A stretch of 64,000 bases of DNA, taken from contig CM074865.1 of the NCBI GenBank assembly GCA_037501455.1, positions 40,406,501 through 40,470,500 of the forward strand, given 5' to 3'. Made by a program: the position numbers and the translations under genes. This stretch comes from Lantana camara. Its lineage: Eukaryota; Streptophyta; Magnoliopsida; Lamiales; Verbenaceae. The notes beneath the pieces were generated by a model. That model had not been told where the DNA came from. It was given only the letters and a program-made list of their open reading frames with translations, and ran no database searches. Of this stretch, positions 56,353 through 64,000 are shown piece by piece. Positions within the stretch are counted from its first letter, which is position 1; each line of letters opens with the position of its first letter.

Positions 56353-57260
56353 TGTAATGCCCCGATTTTCATTCATATATTATGTGACATTATATTAAAT
56401 TTCATAACATTATATGTAATATATTCTTATGTAATTATATGAATTATCATTAACGTGGAATTTACGTGAATTAATTGCCAATGTGATTAAATGTTCTTAT
56501 AGGACCTTATTTGATCATTTCATAACTATATGGACTTAATTGCACTAACATAATTGGATTTATTTAATCAATTACCATGGGATGAAACTTGATTGCATGC
56601 ATTTAAATATTTCAAGGACTAAGTTGCAAAAAGTGGTGAGTCATGTATTTTAGTGGAAGACTTTGTAAAATATCTTATATCATCTTAACTCTTCCATTAC
56701 ATTCCATTTCATTTCATTTCATCAAAATATCATCCAAATACACACAAACACACACACACACTAAATCACGTTACCCACACCAAGAAGAGAAGGAGAAGAT
56801 TTCATTCATTTTCAAGCTAGATTTTGGAGGTTTTGAGGAGCTAGAAGCATCATCATCATCATACCATCTTCTCATCCCATCTTTCCTTCATTTGAGAGGT
56901 AGAAGTGAAGTTATATGAATTCCTTGAATTATATTTGTTTAGGGCTTGTTGTTGAGGTGATGAATTCTTGAGTGTTTATAGTTGGAAGCATGTTTAGGAT
57001 CTTTAACCTTCAAAGCTTGCATGAATTCATGACTTATGTGAAAGTTGGAAGACATATAAATATGTGGGTTTTTGGGATGAATTATTGAGGATCTATGCAT
57101 GTTTTCTTGGATTATATGATGCCTAATTGATATATATGAATTATATGCATGACATATGTTGTTTTGGATTGATTTAATTGCCTTGGTTTGGTGTTGTATT
57201 GATTTGGGAGCCAAATTTCAAGCCTTGCCCTATTTTCCTTCGTATTGCTGCTGTAGCATG

Positions 57261-57378
57261 ATCCACGGGCGTGGATTTTTGTCCACGGCCATGGATTTGA
57301 GTCCAGAAAACTTGGATTTTCGGCAGAGGAATCCACGGGCGTGGATTTTTGTACATGGAGAAATCCACGGCCGTGGAT
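57261..57378 (+). repeat. E9 palindrome cluster
   Basis: ATCCACG-GG-CGTGGAT at 57261-57276 and 57331-57346, TCCACGGCCATGGA near 57282, and a perfect ATCCACGGCCGTGGAT at 57363-57378. Confidence 0.82.
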
Positions 57379-58379
57379 CTTCCTCTGTTTTCAGCCTGAG
57401 TTTGTTTTGCTTCGTTCTCCCTCATACGAACTTCGATTGCCCTGATTCTTGAACCGACGGAAAGATCTTGAAGTCTAGAACAACCTCCAATTGGAATCAC
57501 CTCAATATATTTTCCCATCTGTAAGATATTATCAATTATTTTGGTGTCGCTGCTTTACCGACAAATTGCAATCATCCAACTTCAAGCTTGCGCCATTTTC
57601 TCCTCACTTTGAACTAAATTATGAGCTATATATCCTCGGAAAGGTCTTTGTGTTTAGTTTCATACCCAATAAGCAAAACTTAATTCCAACTTCGATATCT
57701 CAAGATATTCCAGTTTTGCTACAGTGTGTGCATTTCCGGAAATTACCCGTTTTTGTCATACTTCAACAAAACCTTCCTTATTACATTCCTTTCACTCTCT
57801 TGGATCCCAAATGTGAATTGTGTGATATTTATACTTGGTAAATTGATAAGTATGCTCCTACTTGACACTTCTTGGTACTTACTTGCTCAAACGTGATATT
57901 GTGATTCCATACCTTGTATGAATTGAACTTGGAATAATTGGATAATATGAATACATGATTGCTTGATATTAATGTCACCTCTTAGGTGTTAATTGGTGTT
58001 TATACATGCTAGGTGTTAATTGTTAGCTTGGTTTTATTTATTTACATAAGCATGGCCGTGCGTCATACTTGGTCTCATATTGAGTGTCATCTCACGAGTT
58101 CCACTATTCCCTTTCTTGTCCAGTTTTTCCTCCGGGGCGGAGATCACTGATCGGTTGGGCCTTTCTTTTATCCTTGTCTTGTTCCGTCACTCATCAGGTG
58201 AGATTTAATTCTAGATATATAGAACCCATATAACCCTAGGTGATTATTTAAGCCAAAATGTATCTATATATCTATAAGTTTCCAAACTCTCTTGATTTTC
58301 AACTGGTTTCACGGATCGAATGGATTGATTGATTGACTGATTGATTGATTGTTTTGGCGAGTAAAGCATGTTCACTTTG

Positions 58380-58585
58380 GGCCCTAGGGTAGTGTATTGA
58401 GCCAACCGAGGAAGCAAGGGTTGACGGGTAACTCTTGCACTATCCTCACAAACCTTGGGGTCACCCCTGAATCCACTAGGAGATTAGTGGAGGAAGGAGC
58501 TCCGAGCATAGGGACTCATGAACCGTATGCCCCGTTGGATTGGATGGTGGGGCCTTGCAATCCCCCATCACCCGGAGGAAGAAGG
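58380..58585 (+). other. E9 GC-rich structured island (P1-P4, diverged)
   Basis: P1: AGGGTAGTGTA (58386-58396) with TGCACTATCCT (58436-58446), all 11 pairs formed with two G-T. P2: TCCACTA-GGAGAT-TAGTGGA (58472-58491). P3: CATAGGG-ACTCATGAA-CCGTATG (58507-58529). P4: GATGG...GGGG / CCCC...CATC around CCTTGCAAT (58543-58569). Stems differ strongly from E6 and E8, loops do not. Confidence 0.78.
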
Positions 58586-59298
58586 ATAGACGGAAATTGT
58601 TAATTGTGCACTAATTTGTATTGCTTGATCACTTAATTAGTTACAATTAAATTATTGTACACTGTTGGAGAAAGGTTGGAGATTTTCCCTCACTTGCCGG
58701 GCCACGGATCGAATTGAATTGAATTGATTGTATTGTTAAATTGATTAGTTGTAATCTCGGGCGAGTTGCCTTTTACTATTAAACTTATATTGCTTCTCTT
58801 TTAAAAACCCTTACCCGAGATTATGGCTTGCATGGTAATTGCGCTAATATTTATTTATAAACCCCTCGCTCAGTCCGTGTTGGACTGACACCTTAACTTT
58901 TCAGTTTTGCAGGATAGTGCTACGCGGGAATTAGAGTCTAGCTTGTCTTTTGTTCGGGTTTAGCACTTCACCTCATATTTTGGTTCATGTATTGATACTT
59001 CTTATATTTTATATTATGCCTTAGTCATGTTGGATACGATATTGTATTGATATGTAAATGTTGGTATCTATTAGTAAATATATATAAATATGGTACCTAT
59101 AAGTATTGAAAGTTATTGCTTCCGCTTTTATTGCTCAGAATTATTTATTGGTATTAATTGAGGGTACCCGCCTAGCTTTTGAGGTTTTTTTTTTGTCACC
59201 CGTTCGGTATAGTCTTAGTTCATGTACGGATCATCCATTTCGTATGTGGACTGAGCTATAGTGCGGGAGTGTGGCATCTTGGCATTCTGGGTGCTACA

Positions 59299-59623
59299 CA
59301 CATGGTATGAGATTCCATACCCTATTAGTTTGTACTAGCCACTCCTCTGCTTGGATGTCATTACCACCAATGAAAACCGGTTGATTCTTGAATTCCCGTA
59401 GAGTAGTCGTAATGAGATTTCCCCCATGATTCCCGTCTGGAGGAGCATTATTTCTCTCTTGAATCCTTTGATCTAAATATTCTGCAAGCCTTTCCATAAA
59501 ATTGCCCGGGTCCATTTGTGGTGGTGATGGTAGATTATTGTTCTCTTCTTGTTGGGGAGAGTGATCCCGGTGATGGCGGTGTTCAGGGGATCTATCCCGG
59601 CGATGGTGTCTTCTTGGAGGCAT
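59299..59623 (-). pseudogene. E7 gag, N-terminal part
   Basis: Minus strand from the ATG at 59623: MPPRRHHRRDRSPEH, a basic start typical of gypsy Gag, then a linker and LREFKNQPVFIGGNDIQAEEW, open to the E9 target site (about 107 codons). A 3' splice-like TTTTTGCAG ends at 59628, only 4 nt before the ATG, supporting the start and the leader-intron idea. The frame continues at 56352 after E9. Confidence 0.88.
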
Positions 59624-59800
59624 GATTCTGCAAAAATCAAGAAATTCCAGTTCATATGCGTATGGGTCAGTACATGTTCATGTGCACAATTAATCAAAGA
59701 TAAACAATTAAGCACATCAAGTCACATAACCACATTGTCCTAAACCGTACGACCTAGACAGACCTAACTCAACTCTACAGCTCCGGTTTTGCAACCGGGA

Positions 59801-59812
59801 GCTCTAATACCA
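59801..59812 (-). promoter_or_regulatory. E7 primer binding site
   Basis: Minus strand TGGTATTAGAGC, one mismatch to the initiator-Met PBS of E2, E5 and E6, 8 nt from the 5' LTR. Confidence 0.88.
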
Positions 59813-59820
59813 CTTTAGGA

Positions 59821-60558
59821 TGTGACGCCCGCAGCGATGGGCCACCACATCCCCCGCACCTAAACCCGAACCCACATATGAAATGGCCTTCCATACATGA
59901 CCCAAAGTCCAAGCGAACGGGGACCTACACTCACACATTAGGCTAAGCGGCGCTAAAACTGGAATAGAGCGTGCAAAAATAACATACAAATATGCGGAAG
60001 CAACAACCAGGATCAAAAGAGCTCATTATATAACGAACATTAACATTTACATGGCCTCCCGACCCAAAAGATCGAGTATAATCAACAAGTATTCCGAAAG
60101 CTCCATAATATACAATCCAAATATCAAATACACAGTAAGAGTAACCAAAAGCAGGAAAGTATGTATGCAACTCGACCTAGACTCGAAAGTACAACAAGAC
60201 TCGAAGCACTTCCCCGCCTAGCTCGAAACAACCTGCAACTAGGTAGGGAAAAGGGAGGGTCAGTCACAACTCGACTGAGTGAGGGGGGTTAAACGCACAC
60301 CAACACCTAAGTACATAAATAGAGCAAAGCAAGTATCAAAGGTGATGGCCATGAATCGAGCTAAGGTTTTTCATACCAACACATTTTAAAACATAACATA
60401 TAATACACAAAGAAATCCAAACTCGATTCACAATCCATCGAACAAAACATAAACATAAGTCCGGCCAGAACGGATTATCCCTTACTCCATCAAACGTAAC
60501 ATAAAACAGAAATTATAAATTAATCCAACCCCAACAAAACGGTGATCAGGAATCAAAC
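59821..60558 (-). mobile_element. E7 5' LTR, 3'-terminal part
   Basis: Aligns to 43591-44338. Cut by E10 at 60559; the rest lies to the right of the window. Confidence 0.92.
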
Positions 60559-61334
60559 TGTAGCACCCGAGCGTGAGGTACCACATCCCCCGCACCGGGA
60601 CCCGACCCGTATATGAAATGGAAGTCCATACACGTGCCAAATCCACGGCGAACGGGGACACAACACACACGCTATGCTAGGCGGGACTAACCCTTAAACC
60701 AATCAACTCAAGAATCATAAAATCAGAGTTAAAATAATACGCGGAAGCAAGAATAACATAGTATATAAACAATGAGCCACCAAGCTCCAAAATAGATATA
60801 CAAAAGCATTCAAGTGTTCAACGACGCTCATGGCCTACAAAATCATAACGCTCCAAGCATAAACTATAATCAAATACAAAAGCAATGAGAGTATGAACAT
60901 ATGAGACTGAAAAGAAGTGCTAAACATAAATGCAAGACCTAGACGACTTGTATTCCCGCCTAGCACTCCTATACCTGCACAAAACAACTGAAAACAACCG
61001 GGTTCAGTCTAAAAGAGACTGGTGGGTATAAAAACGGGGCATAAGATATATAATATCGCATAAATTAAACACATACATGCAAGCCCTAATCCCGTGTGAA
61101 GTTTGATAAGACTTTCCCAAGTGGTTAAAACAAAAGAAAACATCAACGGGATTACGACGTTCATATTCATTCATAATTGTTCATAAGGGTTTATGGCCCG
61201 GCGAGTGGGCGTGCACAATCTCCAACCTACTCCTCGTGTAATGATAATTAATTATTCAATCATTCATTATCATACATAAATCTTTTGTGCTCATAAATAC
61301 ATGATCATAATCATTCATATACACCTTCTTCCTC

Positions 61335-61540
61335 CAGGTGGTGGACGGGCTTGCAAGACCCGGCCACCGGTTCATACATAGGCCAATGGGGGTACATGAA
61401 TCCCCCAAGGGCACTCAGCTCCCATTCCTCGCTAAAACTCCTAGCGAGGGCCGGTATCACCGTAGTTTGGTTGGGACTAGTATATGGGATCCCCGTCAGC
61501 CCTTGCTTCCTCGGTTAGCCACATATACTAAGTCCCGGGG
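61335..61540 (-). other. E10 GC-rich structured island (P1-P4)
   Basis: Minus strand. P1: 61536-61522 with 61486-61473 (GGGACTTAGTATATG type). P2: CCTCGCTA / TAGCGAGG, 8 perfect pairs (61427-61449), GGAG loop. P3: five G / five C around ATTCATGTA (61388-61406). P4: GGTGG...GGG / CCC...CCACC around CTTGCAAG (61340-61368). Confidence 0.78.
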
Positions 61541-62199
61541 CCCGAACAAGCATAAATATAAATGTGTCTCGCTAAACATAAGGTAGGGTTTCATAAATAA
61601 AAAGGGGGTCATACGTTTGAAATCATTTACCCGAAATGACTCGATATATATAAATATACGATTTTGGCTTAAAACTTTGCACATAAGGGATACATAGGGT
61701 TGTCTTAACTATTAGAAGAAAAACCCACCTTTACCAAAGCAAAAGAAAGGCACAAGCGTCTCAAGGCTCGCCCTCGTCTCTGACCAAACTTGAATCTGCG
61801 CAAAAGAAAAGGTATGAGACTCAATGACCACATATGACGCTCGGCAATGAAGTGAATATGACATGAATGCATAAATGATCATATTATATCAATAAAATGT
61901 TCATGTGCACTATTAAGAAACTTAAAACATATAACCAAATCATTCGTTCGTATATTTCATTCAATTTCATAAATTCATAAATTCATATAAATTTCATAAA
62001 TTCATAACATTCATAATATTCATAAATTCATAATGCATATCAATTAATCTAAAATCCATTTAATAAGCATAACACATATTATTCAAATTCACATTTAGGA
62101 ATAAAACAAATAAAACGTTCAATCAAAAGTCGGTAATTAAATACGCGAAATGGAAATCAATTAATTTCAATAATTAAATTAAATCAAATAATATTTAAA

Positions 62200-62540
62200 A
62201 TATATAATAAATATATATATAATATATAATAAACATATATAATATAACAAATATATACTAATACATAATAACATATAGTATATATAATATATAAATATAT
62301 ACATACTCACACAAGCATGCACGTACATACACAAACACAAATATATAATATATATTGTACACACACACAACACACCCATGCATGCATTTACTATAATACC
62401 ATGCACACAATTCACAGCCATGCATATACGCACACACATTACACAATTATACATAATATATACATATACGCATGCAATTACACACACACACAAGCATTTA
62501 TATATACATTATATACACAAGCCATGCATGCAAAACTCCA
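62200..62540. repeat. AT/AC-rich simple sequence in E10 LTR
   Basis: Runs of TA and CA dinucleotides. Open frames here (both strands) are low-complexity and not genes. Confidence 0.8.
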
Positions 62541-62644
62541 TCAGTTCAAGCACACACACACAACACTAAACACCGCAGCCAAGCATTTAAACAGCAGTAG
62601 CAGCAGATCCTGGAAAATGCAGCAAAAGAGATCAAGGAAAACGG

Positions 62645-62780
62645 GGTGACACCCCCGTGTCACCTCCCAAACCTAGACCGAGACACCCCCGTGTCTCGGT
62701 ACAGCAATACCAGCCCACACAGCACCCCCGTTGCACGCCGGAAAAGCAACAACGACACCCCCATGTCGCACAGCAGCAGT
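62645..62780 (-). repeat. E10 palindrome cluster
   Basis: GGTGACAC-CCCC-GTGTCACC (62645-62664), a 24-bp hairpin at 62677-62700 (10-bp stem ACCGAGACAC, loop CCCC), then decayed units near 62725 and 62755. These are the E1/E6-type GTGACAC and GAGACAC stems. Confidence 0.82.
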
Positions 62781-62888
62781 CTCCCCTGTTATGACAGCAA
62801 AAATCGCGCGGAAAAGGCAGCCATTTCCAGCAAGAAAGAAGGCAACCAAGGCAGCTAAACTTTACGTCCGAAAAGTCGGGGCGTTACA

Positions 62889-62923
62889 ATCTCTCCCCCT
62901 TAAAAGAATCAGTCCTCGGATTC
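62889..62923 (-). promoter_or_regulatory. E10 PPT and GAGGAC-loop hairpin
   Basis: Minus strand GAATCC-GAGGAC-TGATTC (62923-62906; 5 pairs, C-T mismatch at the loop), then TTTTAAGGGGGAGAGAT to the LTR. Confidence 0.75.
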
Positions 62924-64000
62924 ACTGTTCGCTCGGAAACAACTCGGTGTGAAACCTTTTCATCTTATCCTCCGTCTCCCACGTAGCCTCTTCGGTTTTA
63001 TCACTTCTCCAAAGAACCTTGACTAGTGGAATACGCCGATTTCGAAGTTCTTGAAACTTTCGATCCGATATCTTTATCGGCTTCTGAACGAAGGTGAGAT
63101 CCAGTTCTAATTCCACTTCTTCAGCCGGTAGAACCTCGGACTCGTCTCGATAATACTTTCGGAGCTGTGAAACATGAAACACGTTATGGATTCCAGTCAA
63201 ACTCGGAGGCAGGTCCAGTCGATAGGCCGTATCCCCAATCTTCTCCAAAATCTCATACGGTCCCATACACCGAGGGTTTAATTTTTCTCCCCGTCCAATC
63301 CTTGAGAACCCTTTTCGTGGGGAAGCCTTTAAGAAAACCCTATCTCCAATCTCAAACTCCAAATTCCATCGAAACCTCCTCTCACTCTTGGTAATCCCGA
63401 AACAAAATCCATAGTTATTTGTTCCCATTTCCATTCCGGGATAGGTAATGGTCGAAGTAGCCCCGATGGCTTTTGATGTTCGGCCTTTACCACTTGACAA
63501 GTCATACAATGCTTCACGAAGTTGATAACATCCCGTTTCAATCCATTCCACCAATAGAATTGCTTAAGATCCTTATACATTTTGTTCCCTTCGGGATGTA
63601 TCGAATACCCTGACCGATGGGCTTCCTCAAGAATAATCCTTTTTAACTCTTTCGAGACAACAACTCTATTCTTGAATCTTAAAAGTCCCGTATCATCAAA
63701 CCCAAACGGACACTCTGAATCAGCTAATTTCTGAACCTCGGGATCAATCCTCTGAGCATCAAATAATCTCTGTTTAAGATCTGGTTGAACCGTAATAATC
63801 CGAATACTAGCCCTCAGTCTGAACAACTCATTCTCATCTCCAATCTCCACTTTCACATTGGACACGCTAGCTTTCCGGCTAAGCGCGTCCGCGACCAAAT
63901 TGGCTTTGTCGGGATGGTATCGGATTGTACACTCATAATCCGCCAAAAGTTCCATCCAACGCCGTTGTCTCTTGTTCAATTCCTTTGGTGAGAATAAGTA
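62922..64000 (-). pseudogene. E10 pol relic with integrase-core deletion
   Basis: Minus strand, entering from the right edge. RNase H end ([25 protein letters not shown]), integrase HHCC (HPEGNKMYKDL, CMTCQ) and the first catalytic D (TMDFVSGLP) to FDGIW near 63370. The reading then jumps out of frame directly into LEFEIGDRVFLKASP. By comparison with E1 about 195 codons, including the second D and the E of DDE, are missing. A TTTGG shared by both expected flanks could be microhomology at the junction. After it the GPY module and chromodomain are intact to a TGA at 62922-62924. Inactive. Confidence 0.9.

Larger units (their letters stand above)
56353..59298 (+). mobile_element. E9: solo LTR, Tekay-like (2946 bp)
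   Basis: TGTAATGCCCCG start, GGGTGCTACA end, CACAT duplications, no internal region. AUG-free leader after about 56650, with donor GAGAG|GTAGAA (56898/56899, weaker). Palindromes 57261-57378, island 58380-58585, inverted pair GCTACGCGGG (58919-58928) / CCCGCCTAGC (59167-59176), one mismatch. Confidence 0.92.
43591..60558 (-). mobile_element. E7: old minus-strand Tekay-like element with four insertions
   Basis: 3' LTR 43591-46432, PPT, broken pol and gag 46445-59623, PBS 59801-59812, and the start of the 5' LTR 59821-60558, then E10. Its coding part is split by a copia-like solo LTR, E8 and E9. Over 738 shared LTR bases I count about 40 differences (5-6%), so it is much older than E2 and E6. 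Confidence 0.93.
60559..62888 (-). mobile_element. E10 3' LTR (2330 bp, promoter part missing)
   Basis: Minus-strand start at 62888 (TGTAACGCCCCGAC). Only about 100-200 nt later the palindromes begin (62645-62780), while E5 and E6 need 1.4-1.8 kb to reach that point, so the upstream block, TATA and splice donor are deleted. The island (61335-61540) and inverted pair 60954-60964 / 60676-60686 remain. Confidence 0.85.
60559..64000 (-). mobile_element. E10: minus-strand Tekay-like element, 3' part
   Basis: 3' LTR 60559-62888, GAGGAC hairpin 62906-62923, pol relic to the window edge. Inserted in the E7 5' LTR; the left flank CAAAC (60554-60558) is the expected duplication, its partner outside. 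Confidence 0.9.

Noticed and set aside
57112..57841. Overlapping 74-116-codon frames in E9
   Set aside because: They run through the palindrome cluster of a solo LTR and have no domain, no conservation in sister LTRs and no gene-like start.

Overview
The window is repeat DNA from a plant nuclear genome, most likely pericentromeric heterochromatin. I found no host gene, tRNA or rRNA. Almost every base can be assigned to a nest of at least nine Ty3/gypsy LTR retrotransposons plus one Ty1/copia-like solo LTR. The gypsy elements have unusually long LTRs (about 2.3-4.0 kb), a primer binding site complementary to initiator-Met tRNA, integrases with a GPY/F module, and a C-terminal chromodomain-like tail. 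That points to the Tekay/Del chromovirus lineage of angiosperms. The host species cannot be named from the sequence.

Layout (E1-E10 are labels used throughout). E4 (+; pol relic 17743-18508, LTR 18509-20201) is the oldest visible host. E3 (- strand LTR, 15869-17742) lies in the E4 integrase. E1 (+; pol 1-1602, 3' LTR 1631-3117 and 14506-15868) lies in E3. E2 (+; 3118-14500), complete and apparently intact, lies in the E1 LTR. E5 (+; 5' LTR 20202-24036, internal 24037-25636 and 43483-43590) lies in the E4 LTR. E6 (+; 25637-43477) lies inside E5 and is a tandem LTR-int-LTR-int-LTR array with an exact 6905-bp period and one TTTA-type duplication (CTTTA) around the whole array. E7 (-; 43591-60558 and beyond) also lies in E5. 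E7 is broken by a copia-like solo LTR (48745-50697), solo LTR E8 (51889-55700), solo LTR E9 (56353-59298) and E10 (-; 60559 to the window end). Most junctions are fixed by 5-bp target-site duplications.

Activity. E2 keeps a single open gag-pol frame of about 1469 codons and its two LTRs differ at about 7 bases plus one indel in 3.3 kb, so it is very young. The other coding copies are partial or broken. E5 and E6 share a related internal region without gag-pol and look like one non-autonomous lineage that would depend on partners such as E2.

The most interesting signal is a set of RNA-like structures shared by these otherwise divergent elements. (1) A GC-rich island of about 200 bp inside the LTRs folds into up to four hairpins with near-constant loops (GGAG, TCATG, TTGCAA) and covarying stems. 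(2) A hairpin with loop GAGGAC sits just before the polypurine tract, overlapping the pol stop codon in E1 and E2. (3) An inverted 10-11-mer pair (GCTAGGCGG core) lies 240-300 nt apart near LTR 3' ends. (4) Clusters of short palindromes with element-specific stems occur in the LTRs. (5) Most LTRs carry an AUG-free leader ending in a GT splice donor, and acceptors sit just before the gag ATG. Splicing there would remove the palindromes, the island and the PBS. This suggests a two-RNA strategy: a spliced mRNA for translation and an unspliced RNA for packaging and reverse transcription. The structures are read by eye; the functional model is inference.
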